From contig NZ_JACIAH010000001.1 in NCBI RefSeq assembly GCF_014194695.1, positions 1,178,001 through 1,242,000 on the forward strand: a stretch of DNA of 64,000 bases, read 5' to 3'. A model generated the notes under the pieces. The model did not search any database and had not been told where the DNA came from. It saw only the letters and a list, made by a program, of their open reading frames with translations. This document shows positions 20,936 to 30,515 of this stretch, one piece after another. The stretch's first letter is position 1. The number at the start of each line of letters is the position of its first letter. This stretch comes from Rhizobium sp. BK399 (GTDB lineage Bacteria; Pseudomonadota; Alphaproteobacteria; Rhizobiales; Rhizobiaceae). Both the position numbers and the translations under genes were made by a program.

Positions 20936-22537
20936 ATGGAGCGGCTTGCAGACAGGGTTATCCTGGCCTGGGGGTTCAAAAGGGTTGCAGTGGCAATCCT
21001 TGCAGGCGCCGTCGGTGTTTTGGCCCTCCCGCCATTTGGCTTCTTTGCCGCGATGTTCGTGTCGTTCACGCTCCTTGTCTGGCTGATCGACGGTTCGGCG
21101 GCTGCTCCTGAAAGCGGGTGGATAGGCCGTCTATGGCCTTCCTTCGCTGTCGGCTGGCTCTTCGGGTTCGGCTATTTCATTGCCGGCCTCTGGTGGCTTG
21201 GCCACGCCCTGATGATCGACGCGGAGGCTTTTGCATGGGCGCTGCCGCTGGCGATCTTCGGCCTGCCTGCGGTGCTCGCCATCTATTACGGAATTGCCGC
21301 CGCGCTGGCACGGACCCTGTGGTCCGATGGCATGGGGCGGATTGCGGCACTTGCTGCGAGCTTCGGATTGCTCGAATGGCTGAGGAGCGTGCTTTTCACC
21401 GGCTTTCCCTGGAACGCGGTCGGCTACGGCATGACGCCCGTGCCCCTCATGATGCAATCGGCGCATGTCATCGGCATCATGGGTATCACATCACTGTCGG
21501 TCTTCGTCTTCGCCGCGCCCGCACTGCTCGGCACCCGCCAGGGCACCAAGCTCGGTCTCTCCCTGGCGGCTCTGCTGTTCGCTGCGCATATCGGCTACGG
21601 CGCCTATATCCTTTATGGCCCGCAGCCGACACCAGCGGCGGACGCCAAAAGCCCTATCATCCGCCTCGTTCAGCCGATGATCGAGCAGACCGCGAAGATG
21701 GACACCGACGGCGACCGCGCCGCCATCTTCGAGAAACACCTGAAGCTCTCGGCAGAGCCCCCGAAGGATGGCGGCCGGAAGCCCGACATCATCGTTTGGC
21801 CGGAGACGGCCATTCCCTTCATACTCACCGACAATCAGGATGCACTCAGCCGGATCGCCGATACGCTCGACGACAACCAGATCCTGATCGCTGGCGCCGT
21901 TCGGGTGGAGGATACCGGGCCCGGCAATCCGCCGCGCTACTACAATTCGATCTACGTCATCGATGGCCGGGGACAGATCGTTGGCGCCGCCGACAAGGTG
22001 CATCTTGTGCCGTTCGGCGAATACGTACCGTTCGAGAGCGTCCTCGACGATTTCGGCATCCAGAACGTGGTCGAGATGCCGGGTGGCTTCTCGCCCGCCG
22101 CCAGCCGCCAGCTGCTGGCCTTGCCGACCGGGATCAAATTCTATCCGCTCGTCTGCTACGAGATCATTTTCCCTGACGAGATGACGGGCGACCTTGGTGC
22201 CGCCAATGCCATCCTCAACGTCACGAACGATGCCTGGTTCGGCGCTACACCTGGACCCTACCAGCACTTCCAGCAGGCCAGGCTGCGTGCCGTGGAGACC
22301 GGGCTGCCGCTGATTCGTAATGGTAACAGCGGCATTTCGGCCCTCGTGAACGCTCGCGGCGAAGTCATTACTGGTCTTGATCTCAATGAAACGGGCTTCG
22401 TCGATGCAACTATCACGAGCTTCGACGCGCATCGTCCTGCGGGCTATCCACGCCAAACTTACTTCTGGTTGCTGGAAATACTTCTGTTTGTAATTGCTAT
22501 CGTTTCTCGCTTTGGTTTTGTTTTCAAGCAGAATTGA
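20936..22537 (+). CDS. lnt: apolipoprotein N-acyltransferase
   Basis: Last enzyme of lipoprotein maturation, transferring a third acyl chain at the inner membrane. 533 residues: about six to eight membrane segments, then a nitrilase domain with the catalytic triad Glu in WPETAIPF, Lys in ADKVHLVPFGEYVPF and Cys in PLVCYEIIFPDE. The ATG at 20936 has GGGAG 6 nt upstream and gives MERLADRVILAW; the longer frame from 20909 is less likely. The C-terminus ends in a further membrane segment. Confidence 0.94.
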   Translation: MERLADRVILAWGFKRVAVAILAGAVGVLALPPFGFFAAMFVSFTLLVWLIDGSAAAPESGWIGRLWPSFAVGWLFGFGYFIAGLWWLGHALMIDAEAFAWALPLAIFGLPAVLAIYYGIAAALARTLWSDGMGRIAALAASFGLLEWLRSVLFTGFPWNAVGYGMTPVPLMMQSAHVIGIMGITSLSVFVFAAPALLGTRQGTKLGLSLAALLFAAHIGYGAYILYGPQPTPAADAKSPIIRLVQPMIEQTAKMDTDGDRAAIFEKHLKLSAEPPKDGGRKPDIIVWPETAIPFILTDNQDALSRIADTLDDNQILIAGAVRVEDTGPGNPPRYYNSIYVIDGRGQIVGAADKVHLVPFGEYVPFESVLDDFGIQNVVEMPGGFSPAASRQLLALPTGIKFYPLVCYEIIFPDEMTGDLGAANAILNVTNDAWFGATPGPYQHFQQARLRAVETGLPLIRNGNSGISALVNARGEVITGLDLNETGFVDATITSFDAHRPAGYPRQTYFWLLEILLFVIAIVSRFGFVFKQN

Positions 22538-22688
22538 CCGAAAACCCCTAAAATTGCATAGTGGTTGGGATCGGCGTTCTTAGCGTATGTTTCAAGGTGG
22601 TTAAGCAAGACTTTGCAACGTGGCGTTTTGGGGTGGGTTTGGGCATGCCGGTTTAAACAAGGTTGAAAATTATTGTTAGGGCAGGACC

Positions 22689-23108
22689 ATGATTGAGAAC
22701 AAGAAGCGGCCGAACCCCATCGACGTCCATGTAGGTAGTCGCATTCGCCTTCGCAGAACGATGCTCGGAATGAGCCAGGAAAAGCTCGGGGAGAGCCTCG
22801 GCATCACCTTTCAGCAGATCCAGAAATACGAAAAGGGCACCAACCGCGTCGGTGCCAGCCGTCTCCAGAACATCTCCAGCATTCTGAACGTCCCGGTCTC
22901 CTTCTTCTTTGAAGATGCCCCCGGCGAACAGTCCTCCGGACTGTCCGGCATGGCGGAAGCCTCCAGCTCCAACTATGTGGTCGACTTTCTTTCGTCGTCC
23001 GAAGGACTGCAGCTCAACCGCGCCTTTGTGAAGATCACCGACCCCAAGGTTCGCCGCAAGGTCGTGGAATTGGTCAAGGCGCTCGCGGCCGAAGCAGACA
23101 GCGAATAA
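22689..23108 (+). CDS. XRE/Cro-type regulator, PraR/PhrR-like
   Basis: 139-residue DNA-binding protein with an N-terminal helix-turn-helix (GSRIRLRRTMLGMSQEKLGE and ITFQQIQKYEKGTNRVGASRL). The C-terminal region (NVPVSFFFEDAP to LVKALAAEA) is typical of the group that includes rhizobial PraR/PhrR. These orthologues, upstream of metK as here, regulate quorum sensing, biofilm and low-pH responses. The name is by recall of context, so only the family is firm. An intrinsic terminator follows. Confidence 0.85.
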   Translation: MIENKKRPNPIDVHVGSRIRLRRTMLGMSQEKLGESLGITFQQIQKYEKGTNRVGASRLQNISSILNVPVSFFFEDAPGEQSSGLSGMAEASSSNYVVDFLSSSEGLQLNRAFVKITDPKVRRKVVELVKALAAEADSE

Positions 23109-23136
23109 TAGCCACTGAAAATTTGGAGCAAGAGTG

Positions 23137-23161
23137 AAAGCGGCCACAGCGGCCGCTTTTT
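23137..23161 (+). terminator. intrinsic terminator after the praR-like gene
   Basis: AAAGCGGCC (23137-23145) pairs perfectly with GGCCGCTTT (23151-23159) around the loop ACAGC and runs into TTTTT. It separates the upstream row from metK, so metK must have its own promoter. Confidence 0.85.
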
Positions 23162-23197
23162 GGCGTTTTTTGGGCACAAATTGCCACTTAGTCGCAG

Positions 23198-23217
23198 ATA
23201 TAAAGATATATTTATGT
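23198..23217. promoter_or_regulatory. 20-bp imperfect palindrome upstream of metK, candidate operator
   Basis: ATATAAAGAT and ATATTTATGT are inverted copies matching at 8 of 10 positions, centred about 85 bp before the metK ATG. An AT-rich AAAGATAT-type palindrome resembles what I recall for ArsR-family SahR-type sites controlling methionine-cycle genes in proteobacteria. The palindrome is seen; the regulator is a guess. Confidence 0.4.
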
Positions 23218-23291
23218 CCTTCTACGCTTGTTTTTCCCGCGCGAACTGAGTACCTACTACGCAGCTTTTGTTCTTTGAGGGGAATCCCGGA

Positions 23292-24545
23292 ATGCGCGCC
23301 AATTACCTTTTCACCAGCGAGTCAGTTGCCGAAGGTCACCCGGACAAGGTGTGTGACCGGATCTCCGACGAGATCGTGGATCTGGTCTACCGCGAAGCCG
23401 CCAAGACCGGCGTCAACCCTTGGGGCGTGCGCATTGCCTGCGAGACGCTGGCAACCACCAACCGCGTCGTGATCGCCGGTGAAGTGCGCCTGCCGCCGAG
23501 CCTGATGAAGAAGGACAAGGACGGCAACGACGTCATCAACCCTTCGAAGTTCAAGGCTGCTGCCCGCCGCGCCATCAAGGACATCGGGTACGAGCAGGAC
23601 GGCTTCCACTGGAAGACGGCTAAGATCGACGTGCTTCTGCACTCGCAGTCCGCCGACATTGCCCAGGGCGTCGACAGTGCTGCCGACCAGCAGGGCGACG
23701 AAGGTGCCGGCGACCAGGGCATCATGTTCGGCTACGCCTGCAAGGAAACGCCTGACCTCATGCCGGCGCCGATCTATTACTCCCACAAGATCCTGCAGCT
23801 CCTTGCTACCGCCCGCAAGAAGGGCGACGGCGACGTCGCGAAGCTCGGCCCTGACGCCAAGAGCCAGGTGACCGTGCGTTACGTCAACGGCAAGCCCACC
23901 GAAGTCACGTCGATCGTCCTTTCCACCCAGCATCTCGACGAAAGCTGGGACTCGAAGAAGGTGCGCGCGGTTGTCGAACCCTACATCCGTGAAGCTCTCG
24001 GCGACCTGCCGATCGCCGACGATTGCAAGTGGTACATCAATCCGACCGGCAAGTTCGTCATCGGCGGCCCGGACGGCGATGCCGGCCTGACCGGCCGCAA
24101 GATCATTGTCGACACCTACGGCGGCGCTGCTCCGCACGGCGGCGGCGCGTTCTCCGGTAAGGACACGACCAAGGTCGACCGTTCGGCTGCCTACGCTGCT
24201 CGCTACCTCGCGAAAAACGTCGTTGCCGCCGGCCTCTCCGACCGCTGCACGATCCAGCTCTCCTACGCCATTGGCGTCGCGCAGCCGCTGTCGATTTACG
24301 TCGACCTGCACGGTACCGGCAAGGGCGTGACGGAAGACATGGTCGAAGCTGCGATCCGCAAGAACATGGACCTGTCGCCGACCGGCATCCGCCGTCACCT
24401 CGACCTCAACAAGCCGATCTATGCCAAGACCTCGGCCTACGGCCACTTCGGCCGCAAGGCTGGCCGCGACGGCTCGTTCTCCTGGGAGCGCACTGATCTC
24501 GTCAAGGCGCTCAAGGACGCCGTCAAGGTCAAGGAAGCAGCATGA
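23292..24545 (+). CDS. metK: S-adenosylmethionine synthetase
   Basis: Makes S-adenosylmethionine from methionine and ATP. 417 residues. Signature motifs are [17 protein letters not shown] near the N-terminus, [16 protein letters not shown] and [19 protein letters not shown]. It is of the longer alphaproteobacterial type. The ATG at 23292 ([10 protein letters not shown]) is preferred over an upstream TTG at 23268. The end overlaps trmB in ATGA, so SAM synthesis and a SAM-using tRNA methylase are coupled. Confidence 0.96.
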   Translation: MRANYLFTSESVAEGHPDKVCDRISDEIVDLVYREAAKTGVNPWGVRIACETLATTNRVVIAGEVRLPPSLMKKDKDGNDVINPSKFKAAARRAIKDIGYEQDGFHWKTAKIDVLLHSQSADIAQGVDSAADQQGDEGAGDQGIMFGYACKETPDLMPAPIYYSHKILQLLATARKKGDGDVAKLGPDAKSQVTVRYVNGKPTEVTSIVLSTQHLDESWDSKKVRAVVEPYIREALGDLPIADDCKWYINPTGKFVIGGPDGDAGLTGRKIIVDTYGGAAPHGGGAFSGKDTTKVDRSAAYAARYLAKNVVAAGLSDRCTIQLSYAIGVAQPLSIYVDLHGTGKGVTEDMVEAAIRKNMDLSPTGIRRHLDLNKPIYAKTSAYGHFGRKAGRDGSFSWERTDLVKALKDAVKVKEAA

Positions 24546-25243
24546 CCGACATGGAACGTCGCGGACGCGCGACCGAAGCCTTCTTCGGTCGCCGCAAGGG
24601 AAAGGCTCTGCGCGAACATCAGGCAGAGCGACTGAACACCCTGCTTCCGACGTTCCTTATCGACCTTTCAGCGGCTCCGCCCGAGCCGCTGAACACTCTA
24701 TTTCCGACGCCGACCCAAAGGCTGCGCCTGGAAATCGGCTTTGGCGGCGGCGAGCATCTGATTCATCGCGCCGTCGAGATGCCGTCCACCGGCTTCATCG
24801 GTGTCGAGCCCTTCATCAATTCCATGCAGAAGCTGCTGACGAACGTCGACAAGGCGGACGCCAGGAATGTCCGCGTCTACAACGACGATGCGACGCAATT
24901 GCTGGATTGGTTGCCGGACGCCTCGATCGACCAGATCGACCTGCTCTACCCGGATCCGTGGCCAAAGCGGAAGCATTGGAAGCGCCGCTTCGTGTCGAAA
25001 ACCAATCTCGACCGCTTCCACCGCGTGCTAAAGCCGGGCGGGCTGTTCTGCTTCGCCTCGGACATCGATACCTACGTCAACTGGACGCTTCTGAAGTGCC
25101 GCGACCATGGCGGCTTCGACTGGCTTGCACAGGATGCAGCAGATTGGCTGAAGCCCTACGAGGGTTGGCCGAGCACACGCTACGAGGCCAAGGCACGGCG
25201 CGAAGGCAGATCTTCCGCCTATCTCACATTCAAGCGCGTCTGA
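24542..25243 (+). CDS. trmB: tRNA (guanine-N7-)-methyltransferase TrmB
   Basis: SAM-dependent enzyme forming m7G46 in tRNA. 233 residues. The SAM-binding motif is [15 protein letters not shown], and the family marker [15 protein letters not shown] is intact. It overlaps the metK stop by four bases. The stop codon lies in a hairpin shared with the convergent DUF1150 gene. Confidence 0.94.
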   Translation: MTDMERRGRATEAFFGRRKGKALREHQAERLNTLLPTFLIDLSAAPPEPLNTLFPTPTQRLRLEIGFGGGEHLIHRAVEMPSTGFIGVEPFINSMQKLLTNVDKADARNVRVYNDDATQLLDWLPDASIDQIDLLYPDPWPKRKHWKRRFVSKTNLDRFHRVLKPGGLFCFASDIDTYVNWTLLKCRDHGGFDWLAQDAADWLKPYEGWPSTRYEAKARREGRSSAYLTFKRV

Positions 25244-25263
25244 GCCTGCCTTAGTGCAGGCTC
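25242..25263. terminator. hairpin shared by two convergent gene ends
   Basis: GAGCCTGC (25242-25249) pairs with GCAGGCTC (25256-25263) around CTTAGT. It covers the trmB stop on one strand and the DUF1150 stop on the other. No T tract is present on either side, so it is only a possible bidirectional terminator. Confidence 0.4.
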
Positions 25264-25508
25264 ACCGTTTTCAGTTCATCCTCGGCTGCCTTGAAGAAGG
25301 TGCTGGAACGATTGTCAGTCAACAGGATCGGCGTGCCATCGGCGCCGAATAGCGCCCAAAGGTCAACGCTCGGATCGATGTCGGGCGCTTCCGGGAAGCA
25401 CTTGGCAACTTCTTCGTTGCGCATCTTGCGGATATAGGCGACCTCGCCGTTGCCGATACCGGCAAGTTCGGTTTTGGTCAGGTGCGAATTGGCTTCTTTC
25501 ATCAACAT
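25251..25508 (-). CDS. DUF1150-family small protein
   Basis: 85-residue protein starting MLMKEANSHLTKTEL from the ATG at 25508, which has GGAGG 7 nt upstream. The segment NGEVAYIRKMRNEEV and the closing LLTDNRSSTFFKAAEDELKTV match the DUF1150 family as I know it, found in alphaproteobacteria beside small heat-shock genes. It lies 49 nt after the Hsp20 gene on the same strand, so the two form one unit. Molecular function unknown. Confidence 0.75.
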   Translation of the reverse strand: MLMKEANSHLTKTELAGIGNGEVAYIRKMRNEEVAKCFPEAPDIDPSVDLWALFGADGTPILLTDNRSSTFFKAAEDELKTVSLH

Positions 25509-25557
25509 TCCTGTACCTCCAAGAGAAGGGACCAACGGCTCAACATGCGCCGTTGTC

Positions 25558-25989
25558 CTACTGTGAGACCGAAATGTTAATTTTCTTCACCATACGGCTG
25601 GGCTCCGGGCGGATGAGATCCACCGAGAGCAATCCGTTCTTCAGGCAAGCGCCCAAAACCTGCATCCCGTCGGCCAGAACGAAAGTCCGCTGGAACTGGC
25701 GTGCGGCGATGCCGCGATACAGGTAATCCCGCTCCCCCTGCTCGACCTGGCGACCGCGAATTGAAAGCTGATTCTCCTCGACCGAAACGTCTAATTCTTC
25801 TTCGCTGAAGCCGGCGACGGCCAGGGTTATGCGCAACCTCTCCGGATCGCCGGAAGCACGGTCGGCGGCAACTCGCTCGATATTGTAGGGGGGATATCCG
25901 TCGCTGGCCTTGGAAAGGCGCTCCAGCGTCTTTTCCATGGCGTCAAAGCCCAGGAGTAGCGGGCTTGCGAAAGGCGTCATGCGGCTCAT
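25558..25989 (-). CDS. small heat-shock protein (Hsp20/IbpA type)
   Basis: 143-residue chaperone that holds unfolding proteins. It has the class A proteobacterial layout: short N-terminal arm (MTPFASPLLLGFDAMEKTLERL), YPPYNIE, then the alpha-crystallin domain (RLRITLAVAGFSEEELDVSVEENQLSIRG) with RDYLYRGIAARQFQRTFVLADG. The C-terminus lacks the classic I-x-I tail motif; INISVSQ is the nearest. ATG at 25989 is chosen over a TTG at 25998. A heat-shock-type promoter may lie upstream. Confidence 0.88.
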   Translation of the reverse strand: MSRMTPFASPLLLGFDAMEKTLERLSKASDGYPPYNIERVAADRASGDPERLRITLAVAGFSEEELDVSVEENQLSIRGRQVEQGERDYLYRGIAARQFQRTFVLADGMQVLGACLKNGLLSVDLIRPEPSRMVKKINISVSQ

Positions 25990-26052
25990 CGTCTTCAAGT
26001 CCTTGATTCAAGCGACCTTGCCGGACCTGAATACAGCATCCGAATGTTTCCA

Positions 26053-26081
26053 ATATGGGAACTGACAGGCGCAGGCGCAAG
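26053..26081 (-). promoter_or_regulatory. possible RpoH-type heat-shock promoter for the hsp20 gene
   Basis: On the minus strand CTTGCG and CCCATAT are separated by 16 nt, 64-92 nt before the hsp20 ATG. The rhizobial RpoH pattern is roughly CTTGAA and CCATAT; here the -10 fits and the -35 has two mismatches. Low certainty. Confidence 0.35.
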
Positions 26082-26249
26082 GCGGATGTCGCGCTCGCAC
26101 TTGGAAAGCCCCGCAACGGTCCGACCTTGACAAAGCAAGCGCCGCCTCGCATCAAAACGTGCCCGCGGCGGCTGTGCCGATTTGCGACGGAAGCATAAAC
26201 AAACGGTGCATGCAACGAAGACGCGCACCATGAGGATGGAACGACCGGA

Positions 26250-27194
26250 ATGGCGGACCCTAGGAAGATCATTATCGACACTGACCCCGGTCAGGACGAC
26301 GCCGCGGCCATCATGCTGGCATTCGGCAGCCCGGAAGAACTTCAGGTGCTGGGGATCACTACGGTCGCCGGCAACGTTCCGCTGTCCTATACGAGCCGCA
26401 ACGCGCGCATTGTCTGCGAGCTCTGCGGCCGTACCGATACGAAGGTCTTTGCCGGCGCCGACAAGCCGATCGCGCGCAAGCTCGTCACTGCGGAGCACGT
26501 CCACGGCAAGACGGGACTCGACGGTCCTGTCCTTGACGAGCCGACCATGGCTCTGCAGCCGCAGCATTCCGTGGACTTCATCATCGACACGCTGCGCAGC
26601 GAGCCGCAAGGCACCGTGACGCTCTGTACGCTTGGGCCGCTGACCAACATCGGCTTGGCCTTCCAGAAAGCGCCCGACATCGTCCCGCGTGTCCGTGAAC
26701 TCGTCATGATGGGCGGCGGCTTCTTTGAAGGCGGCAACATTACGCCGGCCGCCGAGTTCAACATCTACGTGGACCCCGAGGCCGCCGACATCGTCCTTCG
26801 CTCCGGCATACCGATCGTGATGATGCCGCTCGACGTCACGCACAAGCTCCTGACCCGCCAGGACCGCGTCAAGCGCATGGCCGATCTCGGCACGCGCCCG
26901 GCCATCGCCATGGTCGAGATGCTGGAATTCTTCGAGCGCTTCGATGTCGAAAAGTATGGCTCGGACGGCGGCCCGCTGCACGATCCGACCGTAATCGCCT
27001 ATCTCTTGAAGCCCGAGCTTTTCAAGGGGCGGACCTGCAATGTCGAGATCGAAGTTAAGTCGGAACTGACGGTCGGCATGACCGTTGTCGACTGGTGGCA
27101 CGTGACGGATCGCAAGCGCAATGTTCAAGTCATGCGCGATGTCGATGCGGACGGCTTCTTCGATCTGCTGATCGAGCGCTTCGCCCGCATCTGA
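26250..27194 (+). CDS. inosine-uridine-type nucleoside hydrolase
   Basis: 314-residue enzyme that hydrolyses N-glycosidic bonds of ribonucleosides for salvage. The calcium-binding DTDPGQDDAAAI sits at the N-terminus and the late active-site His region is LHDPTVIAYLL. MMGGGFFEGGNITPAAEFN provides the typical ribose-binding loop with Asn residues. ATG at 26250. It is convergent with grpE, with a GC hairpin between. Substrate range (purine or pyrimidine) cannot be told. Confidence 0.88.
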   Translation: MADPRKIIIDTDPGQDDAAAIMLAFGSPEELQVLGITTVAGNVPLSYTSRNARIVCELCGRTDTKVFAGADKPIARKLVTAEHVHGKTGLDGPVLDEPTMALQPQHSVDFIIDTLRSEPQGTVTLCTLGPLTNIGLAFQKAPDIVPRVRELVMMGGGFFEGGNITPAAEFNIYVDPEAADIVLRSGIPIVMMPLDVTHKLLTRQDRVKRMADLGTRPAIAMVEMLEFFERFDVEKYGSDGGPLHDPTVIAYLLKPELFKGRTCNVEIEVKSELTVGMTVVDWWHVTDRKRNVQVMRDVDADGFFDLLIERFARI

Positions 27195-27227
27195 TGCCTA
27201 GTGCGTTTTAGGGCGCCTGAGAGATCA

Positions 27228-27245
27228 GGCCCGCGGAAGCGGGCC
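27228..27245. terminator. hairpin between nucleoside hydrolase and grpE
   Basis: GGCCCGC-GGAA-GCGGGCC is a perfect 7-bp stem with a GGAA tetraloop between two convergent genes. Neither flank has a good T tract, so it may be a weak bidirectional terminator or an mRNA-end stabiliser. Confidence 0.45.
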
Positions 27246-27252
27246 GAGCGGA

Positions 27253-27873
27253 TCAGGCGTCCTTCTGGTCAAAAACCGAATTGGTTTCGGGTTCGACGAG
27301 CTTCGGGCCGCCCTTGGCGACACCGACCATGGCCGGACGCAGGACACGCTCGCCAATCGTGTAGCCGGCCTGAACGACCTGAACGACGGTGTTGTTCGGT
27401 ACTTCGGCATTCGGCACTTCGAACATGGCCTGGTGGAAGTTCGGGTCGAATTTCTGGCCGACCGGCTCCAGCTTGCGGACGCCATGACGCTCGAGCGCCG
27501 ACAGCATCGAACGCTCGGTCATTTCGACACCTTCGATCAGCGTTGTCAGGCCAGCATCGGCAGCAGCCTTTGCTTCTTCCGGAACAGCATCGATGGCGCG
27601 GCGCAGATTGTCGGAAACAGCCAGCATGTCACGGGCGAAGCCGGCGGCTGCGTAGGTCTTCGCGTCCTTGACTTCGCGCTCGGTGCGACGGCGCAGGTTA
27701 TCCATCTCGGCGGCAAGCCGAAGATAACGGTCGCGCAACTCCGCATTCTCGGTCCTCAGAAGTTCCAGCGGATCGGGCTGTACCGTGGCTTCGTTCTCGA
27801 CGTTTGCGGCGGCGTCCGCTGCGGCTTCGGCCGCGGCTGCGTCAGGTCCGTTCTTCGTCGTTTCGTCAGTCAT
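27253..27873 (-). CDS. grpE: DnaK nucleotide-exchange factor GrpE
   Basis: 206-residue cochaperone. An acidic, alanine-rich N-terminus leads into the long dimer helix ([29 protein letters not shown]), then the beta domain with [15 protein letters not shown] and [19 protein letters not shown]. The ATG at 27873 has GGAG upstream and gives the usual MTDETT start; the longer frame is rejected. It lies in the same stretch as hrcA on the same strand, with the GFA gene between them on the other strand. Confidence 0.95.
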   Translation of the reverse strand: MTDETTKNGPDAAAAEAAADAAANVENEATVQPDPLELLRTENAELRDRYLRLAAEMDNLRRRTEREVKDAKTYAAAGFARDMLAVSDNLRRAIDAVPEEAKAAADAGLTTLIEGVEMTERSMLSALERHGVRKLEPVGQKFDPNFHQAMFEVPNAEVPNNTVVQVVQAGYTIGERVLRPAMVGVAKGGPKLVEPETNSVFDQKDA

Positions 27874-28091
27874 GACGTTCTCCGGTGATTGGTGTCTTTT
27901 AGGATGTGCCCGATATCGAGCTTTGGCGGGCAAAAATCAAGTCTGCGTGACCGAAAAGCGCGCGATGTAAGGCAACCGATGCGGGGGATGCGAGAGGGCC
28001 AGCTTGACTTGCTCGCGCTAAAGTTCTTTTATTTTAGTGCCGCCTAAATCTTCAGTGCTTCGGCCTCATCATGGGTCAGGGAGCTGCTACC

Positions 28092-28526
28092 ATGAACGAT
28101 CAGAAAAGCTATACCGGGCGCTGCTTCTGCGGCACGGTCGAGATTGTTGCGACCGGCGAACCGGTGGCAATGGGATACTGCCACTGCGCCTCCTGCCGGC
28201 ATTGGTCGGCCGGGCCGGTCAACGCTTTCACGCTCTGGCAGCCCCAGGCGGTCCACGTCACCAAGGGTGGAGAGCACGTCGAGGGCTACCAGAGGTCCGA
28301 TACCAGCGTTCGGAAATTCTGCGACCGCTGCGGTGGTCATCTCTACACGGAGCACCCGACCTGGGGCGTCACCGACGTTTACGCAGCCCTTCTGCCCGAT
28401 CTCGATTATGCCCCGGCGTTGCACGTGAACTATCAGGAAAGCGTGTTGCGCATCCGTGATGGCCTGCCAAAATACAAAGATATGCCGGCGGAGATGGGCG
28501 GATCGGGCGACACTCTGCCGGAGTAG
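28092..28526 (+). CDS. GFA/CENP-V-fold zinc protein
   Basis: 144-residue member of the glutathione-dependent formaldehyde-activating family. It carries the full set of zinc cysteines: CFCGTVE near the start, CHCASCRHWS, and CDRCGGHLYTE. Most such proteins have no proven substrate, and the formaldehyde role is only a family label. ATG at 28092 follows AGGGAG. It is convergent with hrcA, only 5 nt apart. Confidence 0.8.
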   Translation: MNDQKSYTGRCFCGTVEIVATGEPVAMGYCHCASCRHWSAGPVNAFTLWQPQAVHVTKGGEHVEGYQRSDTSVRKFCDRCGGHLYTEHPTWGVTDVYAALLPDLDYAPALHVNYQESVLRIRDGLPKYKDMPAEMGGSGDTLPE

Positions 28527-28531
28527 CCCTT

Positions 28532-29620
28532 CTACTTCGTGCCGCGCGACAATCGCGTCATCAGCTGAGCGGTGTAATCGACCATCGGAACGATGCGCGA
28601 GTAGTTGAGACGCGTCGGCCCTATGACGCCGACGGCGCCGACAATGCGGTCATCGTCGTCCCTGTAGGGCGCGACGATCAACGACGAGCCCGAGAGCGAG
28701 AACAGCTTGTTCTCCGAGCCGATGAAAATCCGCACCCCGGGGCCGCTTTCGGCCAGGTTCAGAAGCTCGAGCAAGCTGTCTTTCTTCTCCAGATCGTCGA
28801 ACAGCATGCGCAGACGGTCAAGATCGTCGGCACCGGCGAGACCGGCCAGCAGATTGGCACGGCCGCGAATGATGAGCTGCGCGGGCTTGCCTTCGTCGGC
28901 GTTACCGGACCAGACGGCGATGCCGCGCTCGACGAGATCCTGCGACAGCGTGTCTAGCTCGCGGCGCACATCATCCTTCAGTCGGCTCAACTGATTGCGC
29001 AGTTCCGGCAGCGTCTGCCCGGTCATGTGCGCATTGAGAAAGTTTGCGGCCTCGGTCAATTGCGATGACGTGACGCCTGCCGGAAGCTCGATGATCCGGT
29101 TTTCCACTTGGTCGTGATCGCCGACGAGCACCGCGAGCGCCTTGGTCGGCTCAAGCCTGATGAATTCGACATGCTTGAGAACAGGATCGCTCTTCGAGGT
29201 GATGACCAGTCCGGCGCCGCGCGAAATGCCCGAGAGCATGCGGCTCGCCTCGTTCATCATCAACTCCATCGGATTGTCGCGACTTTCGGCGCGCACCTGC
29301 CGATCGATATTGGCGCGATCCTCGGCTGAGAGATCGCCTACCTGCATGAAGGCGTCGACGAAGAAGCGTAGGCCGATCTGCGTCGGCAGACGGCCGGCGC
29401 TGACATGCGGTGAATAGATGAGGCCAAGTTCTTCCAGATCGCTCATGACGTTGCGCACAGATGCCGGCGACAGCGACATCGGCAGGATGCGCGAAAGGTT
29501 ACGGGAGCCGAGCGGTTCACCCGTTTCCAGATAGCCCTCTACAATGCGGCGAAAGATTTCCTTAGAGCGTTCATCCAGCGCAGCCACTGCATCTGAAACC
29601 GACGTCGATCTGAACTCCAT
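28532..29620 (-). CDS. hrcA: heat-inducible transcription repressor HrcA
   Basis: 362-residue repressor of groESL-type genes through CIRCE elements. The N-terminal winged helix includes ERSKEIFRRIVEGYLETGEPLGSRNLS and SPASVRNVMSDLEELGLI; the central and C-terminal regions contain the GAF-like fold, ending GVIGPTRLNYSRIVPMVDY. ATG at 29620 gives the usual MEFRS N-terminus; the longer frame is not used. Divergent from rph with 175 bp between the starts. No CIRCE repeat was seen here. Confidence 0.95.
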   Translation of the reverse strand: MEFRSTSVSDAVAALDERSKEIFRRIVEGYLETGEPLGSRNLSRILPMSLSPASVRNVMSDLEELGLIYSPHVSAGRLPTQIGLRFFVDAFMQVGDLSAEDRANIDRQVRAESRDNPMELMMNEASRMLSGISRGAGLVITSKSDPVLKHVEFIRLEPTKALAVLVGDHDQVENRIIELPAGVTSSQLTEAANFLNAHMTGQTLPELRNQLSRLKDDVRRELDTLSQDLVERGIAVWSGNADEGKPAQLIIRGRANLLAGLAGADDLDRLRMLFDDLEKKDSLLELLNLAESGPGVRIFIGSENKLFSLSGSSLIVAPYRDDDDRIVGAVGVIGPTRLNYSRIVPMVDYTAQLMTRLSRGTK

Positions 29621-29795
29621 GAAGCCTTGCGTACCCGTGCTGACGATGATCCGACAAAATATAGCCAATCTCCCCGCAGCGGCAAAAGGGAAATTGCAAA
29701 TGGGCGCTGCCAATCGTAGAAGCTCTCAACACCACAGCACGCATGATCTATCCGAAGGCTGCTCGCGTCTTCGGCATGACGATTAGGAGAATAGT

Positions 29796-30515
29796 ATGCG
29801 GCCCTCAGGCAGAAAAACCGACCAGATGCGCAAGGTCTCTTTCGAGCGCAATTTCTCCAAGCATGCAGAAGGCTCCTGTCTGGTGAAGTTCGGCGATACG
29901 CATGTGCTGTGCACGGCTAGCGTCGAGGAAAAGCCGCCGGCGTGGCTGCGCAACACCGGCAAGGGCTGGGTCACGGCTGAATACGGCATGCTGCCGCGCG
30001 CAACCGGCGACCGCATGAAGCGCGAGGCTGCGGCCGGCAAGCAGGGTGGCCGCACCCAGGAAATCCAGCGCCTGATCGGCCGGTCGCTGCGCGCCGTCGT
30101 CGATCTCAAGGAACTCGGCGAACGCCAGATCACGCTCGACTGCGATGTCATCCAGGCGGACGGCGGCACGCGCACGGCATCGATCACCGGTGCCTGGATT
30201 GCGCTCCACGACTGCCTGAAGTGGATGGAGAGCCGCAACATGCTCAAGGTCGAGCGGGTGCTGAAGGACCATGTCGCTGCCATCTCGTGCGGAATCTTCG
30301 CCAACCAGTCGGTGCTCGATCTCGACTACCTCGAAGACTCCTCGGCCGAGACCGACGCGAACTTCGTGATGACCGGCACCGGCGGTATCGTCGAAATCCA
30401 GGGCACTGCAGAAGGTACGCCCTTCACCGACGAGGAGTTCGCTTCGCTGATGACGCTCGCCAAGGCAGGTATCGCCGAACTCGTCGCAATGCAGAAGCAG
30501 GCAATCGCCGGATGA
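29796..30515 (+). CDS. rph: ribonuclease PH
   Basis: Phosphorolytic 3'-5' exoribonuclease trimming tRNA 3' ends. 239 residues. It starts [20 protein letters not shown] and contains the typical [11 protein letters not shown] and [23 protein letters not shown] stretches. AGGAG precedes the ATG at 29796. Its last bases overlap the next gene in ATGA (30512-30515). The rph-rdgB-hemW order is common in alphaproteobacteria. Confidence 0.96.
   Translation: MRPSGRKTDQMRKVSFERNFSKHAEGSCLVKFGDTHVLCTASVEEKPPAWLRNTGKGWVTAEYGMLPRATGDRMKREAAAGKQGGRTQEIQRLIGRSLRAVVDLKELGERQITLDCDVIQADGGTRTASITGAWIALHDCLKWMESRNMLKVERVLKDHVAAISCGIFANQSVLDLDYLEDSSAETDANFVMTGTGGIVEIQGTAEGTPFTDEEFASLMTLAKAGIAELVAMQKQAIAG

Noticed and set aside
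23162..23291. SAM riboswitch upstream of metK
   Set aside because: The conserved SAM-II or SAM/SAH pseudoknot sequences could not be matched to this leader.
29621..29795. CIRCE element between hrcA and rph
   Set aside because: No TTAGCACTC-N9-GAGTGCTAA-type repeat is present; in this group CIRCE usually sits before groESL.
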